A stretch of DNA of 64,000 nt from Symbiodinium natans. Taxonomy: Eukaryota > Sar > Dinophyceae > Suessiales > Symbiodiniaceae. Made by a program: the position numbers and the translations under genes. Numbering within the stretch: position 1 is the stretch's first letter; each line of letters starts with the position of its first letter. The stretch covers positions 125,748 to 189,747 of the forward strand of contig CAJNDS010000241.1 of assembly GCA_905221605.1 (NCBI GenBank), read 5' to 3'. Below the pieces are notes generated by a model, which worked only from the letters and a program-made list of their open reading frames with translations, had not been told where the DNA came from and ran no database searches. Below, piece by piece: positions 1 through 12,531 of this stretch.

Positions 1-23
1 GGTTTGGTTCGCCGATCTCGCAG

Positions 24-191
24 GAGTCTCGGGCTTTCATGAGTCAGGTGCTGCAGCCGTTGCTGCAAGAAGCTTGTCTTATCAGGTACGACTGGTTTTG
101 GCGTTACAAGCAAGTGGTGATGGAACCGTTGTTTTCAATATGGGATTCAGTCAGAGAGCCAGTAGAGCCAGTTGCGGCTAATTTCTTAGAG
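24..191 (+). CDS. Exon of an unidentified protein, partial gene at the window edge
   Basis: This is an open stretch of 56 codons between an AG|G acceptor at 22-23 and a GT donor at 192-193, with phase 0 at both ends. It encodes an aromatic-rich segment (DWFWRYK, then PLFSIWDSV) of amphipathic or membrane-associated type. I do not recognise a domain. A second exon of nearly the same size and phase lies at 53604-53768, and a helical frame lies at about 1150-1330, so both could belong to the same class of protein. The start of the gene lies outside the window and the next exon was not found. The exon call rests on phase, splice signals and codon quality. Confidence 0.4.
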
Positions 192-2660
192 GTATTTTGT
201 ATTCCTGGGCCCCGCAGATCTCCGAAGCCTCAGGCTCCGGAGAGGGTCCAAGGAGTGTGGAAGGCGCCAAGCGACCCATGTTTCCATGAATTGTGAACGA
301 AAGACTCATATGACTACAACTTCCTGAACTTGTACAAAAGGTTTGCCTTCACTCTGCATGGTTGGAGTCTCTTGCTCAGCAGTTCACGGACAATCCTTTG
401 TCCACGCATGCTGCCGCGTCCATACCAGAGCCCGGCTTGCTGTGCTATCTTAATTTGTCTTGCCCCTGCTACTTATAAGGCAGAATACACGAGACTGGGA
501 TGGTGCCAGTACCCTGGTCAAACATGCCGACATGCTTTGTGTGCAGATGTGCAAATCCAAGGCGCAAGGCGGTCACATCACAGGAGCATCCAGTGGATAC
601 AAGGCACGCTGCTTGACATGGCGGTCGGCGGTGATGCTACTACCCATGTGCCCTGTTGCATCCCCTGGCTCTGCAATTTTGATCGGCAATGCGAAGATCC
701 GACGCCCGACGGCTTTGAAGGATGAACCGCAAACGGCACATGCACCGACTGCCACATGCCTTCCACAAGCTTTGACATCAACTGCCAAGTTTCGCGGATG
801 CTGCAGCAGCCTTCATGAACTTGCAGTACTCGTAGCTGGTATGTACAAGCCTGTGGGCTCACGCACGATCACAGGGCCTGCTAGGTGGCCACGCAGCTGC
901 GTACAACGCACAGTAACATACAGATCAGCCCAAATGCACGCTGCCGCAGGCCTCGAGCACCACATTGAATGACTTCCTAGCCGTGAAGTGCAGTCCGAAC
1001 TCCGAACACAGCCGACGCAAGCACAGCCTGCAACAGCACAATGCTCCGTGACTCAAGACGGCAACAATTCCTTGTTTTCTCTCGTGATTCCTCATGTTTC
1101 ACCTCAGACAGGTGTTGCCTCCTACAAAGAATTTGTCCTTTGCCAACTGAGGGAGAAGTGTCGGCGCTGTACTCGATCACTAATCACAGTTATGCAATCC
1201 TTGCTGTCCTTGCTGGGTGGGCTGCTCGATGCCGGTCCTGTCGCATCTCTGAGAAGCTACCGGCTTTTGCAGTTGTTTCTTTCAGCGCTGGAGGGTGTAG
1301 TTACAATGTTTGCATGGATTGGCTCTAGATTAGCAGTTACACCTTGGTGGTGTCCAGCTCCTCTACAGTAGCAGCTAGCGGCTGGCTCTCCCCGAAAACA
1401 GGCATCTTTAGGTTGAGCTGTTGCGTATGCCCAAGCATGTCGAAAGTTGAAGTTGTTCGATGCCCAGCATGCACCACAAGATGTTCCATTGGCCCACAGA
1501 CCCAGCTGTATTCAGCTTGCAGTTGGCGGGGTAAAGACCGGCGCGGCTCCAGCAACTCAATTCCATTTCGAACCTGAATTGCAGGTGTCCATGGCTGAAG
1601 TGCTGACCTCAGTGGATGTGCATGCAGCTCATTGGTGCTGTCACAGGGAAGTGTGTGAACGACCTCGTTTTGAATTCGTTTGGTTTCGAAGGAGCTCGAG
1701 AACAGCTCGGTTCAAAACTGTTTGCTTCGGCGGTTTGGCGCATGCGGTTCTTACACTGAGGCCGCCAGATTAGGCACGAGGCAGAGAGGCTGCAAGTGAC
1801 GAACTTCCTTATTTGAACTGCTGCAGGGTGATGGAAGAATCAGGGATCTGTTCACTTTCGCTGGTAGTTGCAAGCGAGAGCAAAGGTAAGCGCCGTTCCA
1901 GGTACAGTTCAGGTGTGTCCCTTTGTATCCTGCGTCGCACGTACTTGTGGCTGGGGCATAGCTGTAGCAATGGCAATTTGAGGCAGTGGTGAGGAGTTAA
2001 GAATGGACCGCTCTGCCCAGGATGCAAGCGTCATTGAAGAGAACATTCCCAATATGGGCCGCGACCTTTGTCACCTCAAGAAGTATGCCCGGTACAGGCT
2101 GTTGGCAAACTCAGTTCGAGAGTTTCAGAGGGAGTGTTGTCAGGCTTCGATGCCGCAGGATGAACTCAGAGTTGCAGAGGGTGCGATGCCACAAAATCGG
2201 TCGCGACATGTGGCATGCTTGGGTTGCTTGGGTTGAGCGCAGGAGCATCTATCCGAGCAACCGCCGGCAATGAATCTCACGATGGCTCCAGGTCTCCTAA
2301 AGCACACTTCCCAACTTAAACCGCTTTTTCACTTCCATCGTGCGCTGTAGTCGGCAGTGGTAGCGTCACGCAGTCACGCGGTCTGCTATAGTTACTAGGA
2401 CAGGCACCTCTCGAAAGTAGATTTCTTGCATGGCAAAGCCAAAGCAAAGTCGTCGGACAAACTTGGAGGCTTTGTTGCATGATCTGTTCAGAGCCTTTTT
2501 CGGGCACGCCTGACATTGGAAGGTCTCTCGGTCAAAGACACCGAAGCATCCGAAAACAGCAGACGAAGCCGAAGGCAGCAAAGCTGGCGCCAGCTTGAGC
2601 CAGGCTTGATTTCCGCATTTCAGACTAGATTTAACTTGTCGAAGGGTCAAGAAAGCCACA
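192..2660. other. Unassigned stretch, one possible helical exon
   Basis: No gene could be named here. The best coding-like segment is at about 1150-1330 on the + strand, a leucine-rich frame (RSLITVMQSLLSLLGGLL) that would form amphipathic helices and may be another exon of the gene at 24-191. Many other open frames exist on both strands but lack family signatures and plausible splice borders. Confidence 0.3.
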
Positions 2661-2667
2661 GAGTGCT

Positions 2668-2703
2668 TGTAAACGCTTGCGCGCGCCGCCTCGGCAGCTG
2701 GGC
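2668..2703 (+). repeat. Dispersed GC-rich repeat, copy 1
   Basis: The core ACGCTTGCGCGCGCCGCCTC, preceded by TGTAA and followed by GGCAGC, recurs at 43187-43222 and in shortened form at 57125-57155, always in the same orientation. The following 300 bp are GC-rich and open in several frames on both strands. This suggests repeat-derived sequence rather than a host gene. Confidence 0.7.
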
Positions 2704-2999
2704 CGGCCCAATCTGCGCGACGCACATGCCGTGTGGAAAGCCGCCGCGGGTCGGGGAAAAGAGATGCCGGAGAGCAGCCCACCTTTGCACCAGCAGCGTC
2801 AGTGAGCTCGGGGGACGTACGAAGGGGAGGCTGGCGTCCGGGGGGTCAGAAGGGGTTCCAGAAGGCGACGTTCGAAAGTTTAGGCTTCCAAATCGAAGCA
2901 GTGTCCCATGGGTCCCGGCAGCAGGACGGCCTTTGCGAGCGACCTGCTGTGAGATCAGGGAACGGCACTTGGTCCAGTCCAGCCTCCAAAAGCCCAAGT

Positions 3000-4780
3000 T
3001 TCCACTCTCCAAGCCTTGAGCGGCCTCCACATTGAAACTAAGATACATGACTTACCACCACCTACCCGCCTGTTCTGACACGAAAGTGCAACTCTCATCA
3101 GACATGCGGGCTGCCCAGCTTTCGGCGCGCGTCAGGCCGACATTTGATCTCGTTGCACTGACCAGAACGCAAGATGTCCGTGATGCTCCGACGTGTTTTG
3201 TCGTTTGTGTCTGATCGGATTGCACCCCCCCCCCCCACCCCCCAAATTGGCAGGAAGGGTTAGGGCACTTAGGGGCGTTCTATCTCTCGGCCGGAGGCCG
3301 AATTTTCCTCATATTCCTCACAGCTTGGGACGGCTGTTTTGATCAGATTTCAGAGCGACACCCAAAGCGACCCAAGCCCCCTAACCCCCCATGTGGCTCC
3401 TGGCTCGTGTAAATCCAATACCTCTTCTTCGAAGATCGCATCACTATCGTGGGAAGGGTTTGCAGCAGTCGTCTCGAAACACAGCAGACCAGCGGGGCGA
3501 CACCCCAAGCTTTTCTGGTAACATGCATGGCGTTACAAGGGGTCTAGATGGGCGCTCAAATGAGATGTATCCGGGTTCATGATGAGTTTAGGGCTAGGCT
3601 TCGGGTGTCTGGGGATAGTTTTTAGAGCCTTTGTCGCTTTGTGCAGAGTCTCGAGTCGCTGATCTTGGCGGAGGTTAGCACGCGCGACCTGGAAGCGATC
3701 GTCTTCGGTGAGAGGCCACCGACACCCGGGAAAGGCGCGGTTTGTTCAGTTCACTGCAAGATGGCAAGGAAGGAGCAAGCAACTCAACGTGCGATCTCCA
3801 AGGTGAGGAAGAAGAAGAAGCATCTCACGATGCTGAGCCCAAACAGGACCACTAGGGAATCGGTGATTTGTTTTTGTTCGCGCCGGTTGGCATATGTAGG
3901 CCTCTGAGGCTTTTCTGTCTTGAGGTGTTTGTGCTAGCTGCTAGCTGCTTTCAGCAGGCAACGGTGTGGCCCAGCGCCAGAAACATACTCTCGCAATGAT
4001 CAGAGTGGGACTGCAGCCTCGAGAGAGTAAGTTCTAGCTTTGTCTTTGTTGGGGAGCTGCATGGCAAGGGGAATGGGGGAGCAAGCTCTGCTTACAATCG
4101 CTTACTCGATTCATCGGTGCGTCTACCGGCGCAGTGGCCACTTGCAGGGATGGCTGCAACATGAGCCTAAGATGACAAGACAACTCAGTGAATGTGAAGA
4201 GTTGCACCAAAGGTGGGCTTCCTGCACGGCTGGGGAAAGTTGTGTTGTTGTGGCAAGTTACCGCAATCCAAGTCCTTCCGCTGTTATGGCGTTGGCCAGC
4301 GCCAGACACCTAAGAAGACGCCTGAGTGATCAGTCACCAACTGTCGACCCGAAGCACAACAAAGTTTCCGCAGTGTCCATCAACAACCCGGCAAATTCAT
4401 GTTATGGGAGTCCACATGAGCTTTGAAGTGAGTCTGGAAGCTGCTTGATGGCAGGCAGGATTTTGTCTGGACCGCTTTTAGGCAGGCTTCATGAGGCCAA
4501 TCCACACCCGCTTGGTCCAACTAACCAGCTCTGTAGAGTGGTTTGCCTTATCAGCGCAGCTTTCATTCTGCACGGAGGAAGCACGTGCAGCGTCTGCTCG
4601 AGCCACAGCTTTCAGTCCAATGCAATACAATCAAACAGTTTCTTTGAGTGCAATCCGGGGTCTCGAAACCACGGGTTTAGACCCTCATCTTCAAACATGT
4701 GTGTTGTGTTGGGTCATAGTCTTCGTTTGTCTTGATTTTGCTTTGTTATTATTTGCGTGTGTGTGAACGAATTTAGTGCG
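3000..4780. other. Unassigned stretch
   Basis: It holds a C-run at about 3227-3242 and telomere-like fragments near 3585-3620. Two moderately long + frames (3641-3907, with a lysine-rich tail, and 4040-4426) have no recognisable domain. I see no gene I can support. Confidence 0.4.
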
Positions 4781-5062
4781 CGTATTTATGTCTTCGTTTC
4801 GCGCATATATTTCTCTTCGTATTTCGTTCACTTGTATCTTTCGATCGCGCGTTTCACTCAATTTAATACGAAGCGAACATTAAAGGGCCAATTAACAAAA
4901 TTATAAGGACACGCATGAATATTATTAATTGTGGGCCTTTAAGTGAACGAAAAAAGAGCGGCCAAAAAGAATAGAAAATTAGGCCGCATTGTGATTTTGT
5001 TATTATTGTCCCGTGCGCTCATTACATTCACGCCTTTATTAATACAATATAAGGAGCGCACT
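4780..5062. repeat. AT-rich fold-back block
   Basis: It is sharply more AT-rich than its flanks and carries several nested inverted repeats. CGTTCACTT (about 4824) pairs with AAGTGAACG (about 4940). TTAAAGGGCCAATTAA (about 4880) pairs with TTAATTGTGGGCCTTTAA (about 4925). GCGGCC (about 4957) pairs with GGCCGC (about 4982), and GTGCGCTC (about 5012) pairs with GAGCGCAC (about 5055). It could be a non-autonomous fold-back transposon or inserted organelle-type DNA. No coding frame of note. Confidence 0.6.
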
Positions 5063-5192
5063 AATGTCAACCATTCACTCCCTTGTTCCCAAAGCCGCAA
5101 TCATCCAACTCACTGATCACATGCTCACTTCAGGTGTCCTGTTTCGTCTTTCGCGATCTATTCTTGGACGATTCCTCCTTACCAAACAAAAC

Positions 5193-5290
5193 CAACACAC
5201 ACACACACAGACACACAGACAGACAGACAGGCAGGCAGGCAGGCAGGCAGACAGACAGAGAGAAAGAGAGAGACAGACACACGCACACGC
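5193..5290 (+). repeat. CA / CAGA / CAGG / GA microsatellite
   Basis: An (AC)n run grades into (ACAG)n, (GCAG)n and (GA)n. The long overlapping frames here are products of the repeat. Confidence 0.95.
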
Positions 5291-5636
5291 ACGAGAACGA
5301 ACACAACAGAAAAAAGCACACTGATCCCAGATACCCTCAGCCCTCAATACCCTCAATGCTTACATACCTTAAATGCCGTAACCACCCGCAACCCCTAACG
5401 CCTTAAACCTTAAGATTCAAACCCTAATCCAATCGCAAGCCCCAAACCACGTGCGCAAAGTCGCAATGTCACCTTCGCCCTCACCCCTCACCCCCTAGCC
5501 CCTCACCCGTCACCTGTCACCCCTCACCCCCAACCCCCTCCTCAACCCTCGCATCCCCACGCCATCCCCCCAACCTACACCCCACCCAGGTGTAAAAACC
5601 TGCTAGACGGTTTAGAATCGTGTGTGCAGCATGTCA

Positions 5637-5637
5637 G

Positions 5638-5673
<36 letters not shown>

Positions 5674-5712
5674 TGGGTGCGTGGGTGGGTGGGTGGGTGG
5701 GTGGGTGGGTGG

Positions 5713-5763
<51 letters not shown>

Positions 5764-5817
5764 CGTGTGTGTGTGTGTGTGTGTGGGCGCGCGCGCGTGT
5801 GTGTGTGTGTGTGTGTG
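5637..5817 (+). repeat. GCGT / GGGT / GT microsatellite
   Basis: Blocks run in the order (GTGC)n, (GTGG)n, (GT)n with GCGC interruptions. All frames across it are low-complexity artefacts. The same three units occur in reverse order at 22866-23083. Confidence 0.95.
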
Positions 5818-5819
5818 GC

Positions 5820-7326
5820 AGGAGGGAAGCCAAATGGAGTTGTAGTCTTCCAAGATTTAGTGAGATTTATTTTAACAAGGGATCCATATAGAATTTTGCT
5901 GAGTAGAGTTGCACGGCGCAAATAGACAAGTCACCTGCCGAACGCTCAACAACACAAGTCCACTACACACAGGCATCCATAGACGAACCTCTTGTTAATA
6001 GAACCTATTTCCACAGTGCCACCAAAGTACCACTATAGTACCCTCCCTGAGTGTCTTCAGAGTGTCCCTCCTAGCAAAAACATGTAGCAGCATCGGCTCG
6101 CTTCGCTCGCCTCAATCTTACTGACAACCTTTCTCAATTTGTTTTGTAGAGTACCGAACCCTGAACCCAACAACACATCCCTCAGCCGAAGCCCGCGTAG
6201 GCTTACAGGGCTTGGAGTTTAGGTCTTAGGGATTTCTCTCATCAAAGACAAAATGGCGCGAGCGATGACATGCCAAGAAAGCCTTCTAAGCAAATCACTC
6301 CTGCCAGTCTGTATTTGTGGGGGCGCCAGGGCCCACCAACCATATCGCACAACTTTCAATCTACACAGGGTTTTGTCAGCCGCTCAAATCAAAAAGTGTA
6401 ATCCTCTTGCGTTGGAGGCCCTAAACTTGAACCTACTGTTGTGTTTTGTTTTTTTTGTTCTGTTTTGTTTTGTTTTATGTGTGTGTGTGTGTGTGTGCGT
6501 TGTTTGCCCACCCTCAATGTGGGAATGATAAGTTTAAATCATTCACGCCCATCGCCTCCTCGCCGGGTGTCCCGCCCGGTCTTCTGGGCCTGGTCCCTGG
6601 AGTGCCCAGTCTTCACACTGACAAGAACAGATATTTCCGCGGATTTTCTTTCTGCAAGGTGCTTGCAACATATTGTCTGCAGATTGAGTCCCGCGACAGA
6701 AGCCTGCAGCGAAGTAGCCGTAGTTGCGCCGTAGGTACCTGTCTGAAGACGACGGGATGGCTCCCACATCAGGTCCTATAGCTGCAGGGTGGGGATGACC
6801 GACATGAAATGACATGAAACACGTGGCTTTATCCGTTTTTGATTTGTTTGATAGAAATCAATATTCTGAACCTTGGATAGAAATCACTAACAGTTGGAAT
6901 CTGCCTTTGCAGAGTTTCCACTGAGATTGACTGAGGCATGGTCAGATCCAGATGATGTTGCGCTTCAAGTCCCTCTGGCCAGATCCAGAGTTACGCATGC
7001 ATGACTCAGTTGTCAGTCAGAAACGGCTTCTTCTGTTGTTGTTTGGCCATTCTGCCTGCTCTTGTCTCTCACAGACATGCTAAATGGCACTGAGGTGGGC
7101 GATCGGCACAAGAAGCGATTACGTCAGGTAGACTCGCAGGTGACCGGCCAGGAGACTGTGCCTTAGATGCGTGTCGCACGACTCATATTGATCGGTGGGC
7201 TTGTCCCATGTGTCTATGTGGCTAAATTCAGCTGCAGGTATGAACGACTTCTGCGTCAAAGATTCTTGAAGTTGAATGGATCTGCGCGACCCAGATGAAT
7301 CTGACATGTAAAGGACATGCCTGCAA
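5820..7326. other. Unassigned stretch upstream of UTP18
   Basis: It contains a short GT run at about 6479-6500 and telomere-like words near 6150-6240. No exon of a known family was recognised. Promoter or 5' exons of UTP18 may lie towards the right end, but nothing diagnostic was seen. Confidence 0.3.
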
Positions 7327-7670
7327 ATGTTTTGTTTTGGACGGTCAGAAGAAGCGCTGAGGCACTGGGCAACAGAGGTTCCATCCGAGGCCGGGGAGCG
7401 GGCAAGAGATGCGTTAGTGCAAACATGTGCAAACGCCAGCTTTGAGGCCCAGCTTTCGGACTCCGACGAAGAAGTCGCGAGCACCCGAAACCCTGTCGCA
7501 GCCTCCGCAGGCAGGACTCCGGCAGGACATATCAGTCTCCAAACGGGAAACCTGCTAGGCTTGCAACCACGCGTGTCCCAGCCCAATACAACTTGAGCAA
7601 AGAAGCATCGATCTAGATCCCGCGGTGTTTCGGGCAGTGAGGTTGGACATCAAGCGCTTGCGTGAGTTAC
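7327..7670 (+). CDS. Possible N-terminal exons of UTP18
   Basis: Two stretches could encode the poorly conserved N-terminal part of UTP18, just upstream of the certain WD40 exons. The frame from 7327 has an acidic patch (SDSDEEV) and then ISLQTGNLL, which resembles the conserved LQRTGNF segment before the propeller. Around 7600-7670 a frame reads RAVRLDIKRLREL, comparable to the segment just before the first blade in other species. Splice borders were not fixed. This is inference from weak similarity and position. Confidence 0.35.
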
Positions 7671-7919
7671 CGCTGCTGGCCTTGGTGCCCAGACTCGTGA
7701 ACGAAGTAGTAAGTAGTCTCCGGGACTCTCCAGGACTGAACGCAGAAGAGATAAGAAGAGGAGAAACCGTCAACTTCGACAAACATGCGCATCCTTCAGC
7801 CTAGGCCGCTGGCCAAAAGAAAGCTCCAGGCGCTGTGGAGGCTTTGCGGTCCATTTCGGAGTTCACGTCAGCCATCGATTTCAGATTTGCGCAGTGCCGT
7901 GCTGTGCCGTGCTGTGCAG

Positions 7920-10900
7920 GCACTTCAGTTTCATCCAACTTCCGAGTTGCTGCTGACTGCTGGTCGTGACAAGACGCGGGCGACTGAATGACACTCATGA
8001 TGAGTCATGAGGGCATTTGCAAAGCGCGTTCGCGAATTGACAAAGTGGGAACGCGGCGCTAGACTATGCCAACAGACCTCCACTGAAGCATGGCCTGGCA
8101 GCCGAAGCTGCAAACGCAGGGCAAACCCAAAGTGATTGACCAATATTGACCAATGCTAGAGGCCAGTCAAAGAATAGCAAGTTGGCAAGTTTGGCATTCT
8201 CAGTAGTCTGCTGCATTGCTGCATCCCATAGGAGAGCCTTTCTTGCTGGTTTCAGGGCACCCTTACATATTCCCCGTGCAAGAAGTTTCAGACGCAAATT
8301 CAGCCTCAATCATCAGGGCTCAGCGCACCATTTTGGCAGTAGGCAGTTGGCCCATGCTGCCAAGGTTGCGGCTCTTTGCTGTAGACGGTGAGGAGAACCC
8401 CAAGGCCATGCACTGCAGGGCCCGTTGGTTGCAGGATGTTGCAGTTGCATCGTCTTGCAAAAGGTGGCATCGTACTACTTCAAGAATTATCCCATCCTTG
8501 ATGCAAAGTTCACACCAACTGGTGATCAGGCTTGCGGCTGCTCAGGTTGATTTTTAGGCCTGCTCTTTCCAGCCCAGGTTTTAATGACCAGCACCGCCAG
8601 TCAGCTGTGGGGCTTCTGTCCTGCATTGTTTACCAGTGGTTTGCCAGTCGTTTCTACGTGTATGTGTGTGTGTATGGATTGTATGTGGCGTGAGGTCTAG
8701 ATGTCAGCAGCGGAGAGTCCTTCGAAATGCGCGAGGAGCTCATGCTCTCATGCTCTCACGCTTCGGCTGGGCTTTTTAGATTTTTGATGTTGTATGCAAC
8801 ATGGTGTTACACAAGATTGAGAATGTTGATACGATTGTTCTTTCTTTGGAAGCTTCTTCCCTGTGCTTCCCACTCCTTGGAAACTTGCTTTCAGCATCTA
8901 GACCGTGGCGAAGCAGTCGTGTCCTACGGCTTGGATGTTTGCGATGGATGAGTACTCGTGGCTTCAAGGTAGTCCACACCGCAGTGCTCCACGGTGTTTG
9001 GCCATGGGTCAAGTGCTCAAGGACCCGAGACGACTTTGTGACTGCATTGAAGAGTTGTAGAGGTCCTGCCTCGACTACGTTGCAATCTTCACAAATGCGG
9101 CTGCCTTGACACTGTCCAGGAATACTGCACGACTTGAACACTTAACTTAAGCGCGCTGCTGAATCCAGGTATGGCTATCTCGGGGATGCTGGGGCCATTA
9201 GTCTCTGCGACCTCAAGACCAAGCATACCATTAGGACTTCGGCAGCTTGATGAACATGGCATCCCTGGAATAGAGGAACACGCCGACGCAGAGTGCGGGC
9301 AGTGCTTAAAGAGATTTTACTCACAACCGCGATGCCAAGAGTATTGTTTCTTTTAAGTGTGGTCAAAAGGCGATGCATTCTCTCAAAACTCGCCATACGA
9401 GCAATGCGTTTGCAAATGGATGGGCACGCCTTTGCGGCTTGACTGTTGCTACCAGCTGAGCCCTTCCAAACCAAGATCTCGTGCAGCGTCGTTCTATTCA
9501 GGGTTAAGCCATTTGCGTGCAGTCTTCACACTGGCTTCTCCCATGGAAGTTTTCGGAGAAGAAAAGTGTCTGCCGGTCGCAAGACTAGATGCTTGCGGCA
9601 CTTGGGGCCCAGGGGCCTTGACACATGTAGCACATCCTGTTTTAACACTCTATTTGTTTCAACCAGCTTTAGCTGGGGGTTGTTAATTAAAGAAAGGGCT
9701 TCTGTGACGTGCAGTCGGGGCTGCTCTGAAGTTGTCTCCCAATCAGACGCAGAGGTAGCCAAGCTCGAAGAATCCAAGAATGCATTGGGGCCTGGTCCTC
9801 TGCATTCCAGCCCCTTTCAGTTTTCCTGCGAAGCGTCGAAATTATTTCCAGAATGCTTCAGGTTTTGTGTCTGTCCCATACAAATACAAGAGAAAACCAC
9901 AGAATCTATGAACCCGACTAACCCCAGACTGCCCAGACTTCAGCACAAGGAGAAACCGTTGCCAAATGAACTTTTCGGACGTCACGACGGCAAGTTCACG
10001 TGGCCTAAGAGCAACCCAAGAGGCACGACCTGTTCAGAGTGCTCACCGCCCAATAAGCAAGACTTGTTCACAGTGCCTGCTTTGGCCTCCGGCTTTCGAT
10101 GAATCATCGTCGCACCGAGAAAGATATCAAATCAACCTGTGATGATGATTTGGTTTGTTTTGGCGCGGCCTGGGCGTTGGCAGGAAAAGCACACATTCAA
10201 AGAGGCTTGGTAGACAGCAGACTGCCGGGAGGCATCTTGTCAGACCTAAATGCCATTGGTCTGCTTTCAGCCTTTAAACACCAGGCTCTCATCCTGCACT
10301 TTTTCATAAGACATCTACGCACGGGCGAAGGTGCCAGATGCACTGGGAACGTTCCTCTTCATTCCGGGCCCCTTTTCGGAATCCTGCGAGATGCCGAAAT
10401 CGTCACAATTTTCAGGGTGCCGCATCCATGAACCGGCCAGCCGCGGACTTCACGAGGAGAAGCCATATCCAAGTGCATGTTTCGTGGCAAGAAGTTGCAT
10501 TGTTTGTAGGATGGCATGCGGGGGTCCTCAATTGCTGTTTGGGGTCGAGGCTTTCGACACACAAAACTGCGGAACGCACGATTTGCGGGTTCTTTATATG
10601 ATTTTTTATGTATTTGTTCCCTGCCTTTTCTTGCCCAGCTACGTCGCAATGAAAGTTCAAGATGTCGATGCGTCATTTGACATTTCTCTTTGTTTCTTGC
10701 GGTAAGTTTTTTGTCAGAGGCAAGGGTATTGGAAACTTTGAGCCACCATAATATAACTATCTCTCTATCTATCTATCTATCTATCCATCTATAGATGTAG
10801 ACGAACACAACCGCGCATGTTTTAACTACTGTTTCTTGGTGCATACACGGGTTTTGCTTGATCCACGCGGCTGAATAGATGCCAGCCCGAACTCGTCAAG

Positions 10901-12531
10901 CGTTGCATCGCGTATCCTTAGTTTGCACGCAAAGTAATTCGAAATGACGAGATGATGGAGGATAATACTTCGGGATTTATCTGGATTGCTGAACTCCTCG
11001 TCGTGCCTGGTCCTTGCAGGACCTTCCGGATGAGCTCGCCTGGAGCAGCACTCGTCTTCTCGCCCCATCAGGCATTAGACCTGGCAAACTCAGATCTTGC
11101 CGTGCTGGTATGTCACTGCGAGGCTTGCTTGTATTCCGCAGATGAGGAGACGGACTCTCAGAGCATCTCAGAGCATTTTGGAAATAGCAGGTCAAGTTCG
11201 GTGAGCCTGCCAGGTGCAACATTTACGAATGGGACATCGCTTCAGGACGTTGCCGACAGAAGGTCAAGGCCAGGATCCATCAGAGTGATGTCCATTCCAC
11301 TTCATTCCACTTCATTCCGCTGCTTTCGCTGTTCTTCTTCCTTCATCTTCCTTCTGAAGGAGCCCTGGAGCGTTGGCATTCGGTGCCTGGCCATCAGCGC
11401 AGATGGCAAGCCCAAGCTTGCTGTTGGCAGCGCGCTTCACCCTTGGAGTCTTCGTGTGAGCTCCAAAGTCAAGATTCATCAGATTTCCAGCAGCGGCTTG
11501 TACTCGCAACGTCTAAAATCTAAAATAGAGCCTCGGCTGAAAATGAGCGCTTCCAAACTCTGAAAAAAAGGACTGGCAACATTGACTTTCTTGAGCTCAG
11601 TCCACATCTATCGGGACTGCTCCTCGCCCAGTCGGTGTGAGGAACTCATAGTATATGTCTGACAGTATATCTTATGTATGGTCTTTGTAGACTTACTCAG
11701 ACGTGTTCAGGCCAAGCCACAGCATTGGAAATCTCACGACGAGGATTGATGCGCTCAGGCACGATGCTATGTTTTTGGAGAGTTCGGTTCTGCAGGCATG
11801 GGCGGCACACCATGCCACACCATGCCACACCTGCTCCACCGCGCTCTAACCCTTTAGCTTCTGCACAACATTATGGCTTACTGCATCGATATTGCCTCCA
11901 GAGTCTCTCCTGAAATAGGACTATGAGAAATCCAAATTGTCTTGCAATATAGGGAAGCACAATACGCTCCTGGATTGCATTGCTGCGTAGGTTCAACACC
12001 GACGGCCAGATTCTCGCAGCAGCTTCGCGCCTCAAACCTGGTGCGTTGGGAACTCAGATGTGGCTTTGGCAATGTATTGGCATCGGCAGCGCTTTCTGCA
12101 ACACTGCAGTCGTCGGACCAACGCAAAGCAGGCTGAAGCTGATACACACCGGGACAATGACCGTGTTTCAGAACTGGCCTACGCAAAGGACACCATTGAA
12201 CCGAGCAGAAGCCTCAGTAGCCCGCTTGCCATCTTGGAGTTTGGAGGGGGCATTAGCAGTTTGTTGAGGCTGCAGCACGCACCATCAGTGGACAGATCAG
12301 GGGACGTCCAGTTTTTGTTTGGAGTTTAGGGCGGCATCGCTCATGCACAGACTGCCAAAACTAAAAGGGAAGAAGGTGGATGCGTGCAACACAATTGCCA
12401 AACATTGCAATCACGTGACCGCATTCCACAGGTGTTGCGTGTTGCAAGCGCATCTTCATGCAGCCGAGGTGTCTGCGTTGGACTTCTCCCACCATGGAGG
12501 TATCCTCGCCATTGGCAACGAAACTGGTCGG
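7920..12531 (+). CDS. UTP18: UTP18, U3 snoRNA-associated WD40 protein of the SSU processome
   Basis: UTP18 is a nucleolar beta-propeller subunit of the small-subunit processome, needed for 18S rRNA maturation. The exons read, in order, like the family from first blade to C-terminus: 7920-7975 (LQFHPTSELLLTAGRDKT), 8365-8404 (LRLFAVDGEENPK), 8464-8529 (SYYFKNYPILDAKFTPTG), 8736 to about 8830 (frame break, see findings), 9169-9234 (YGYLGDAG), 11020-11071, 11123-11146, 11191-11289 (NIYEWDIASGRC), 11360 to about 11431 (IRCLAISADGK), 11601-11634 (VHIYRDCSS), 11711-11758, 11991-12044 (FNTDGQILAAASRLKPGAL), 12132-12204 (TVFQNWP), 12469-12531 (VSALDFSHHGGILAIGNE). Phase closes across nearly every junction. 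Donors are GC, GT or GA and acceptors are AG. Missing: the N-terminus, a piece between 8830 and 9169, and a firm last exon; GTC GAA CAA GTG TAA at 12743-12757 is only a guess. The intron 9235-11019 is 1.8 kb. The family assignment is secure; individual borders are inferred. Confidence 0.92.
10756..10795 (+). repeat. CTAT microsatellite
   Basis: A short (CTAT)n tract inside the 1.8-kb UTP18 intron. Confidence 0.9.

Noticed and set aside
8326-8342. Spliced-leader relic in UTP18
   Set aside because: CCATTTTGGC here lies in a UTP18 intron between exons that end at 7975 and start at 8365, and is not followed by the leader's final bases.
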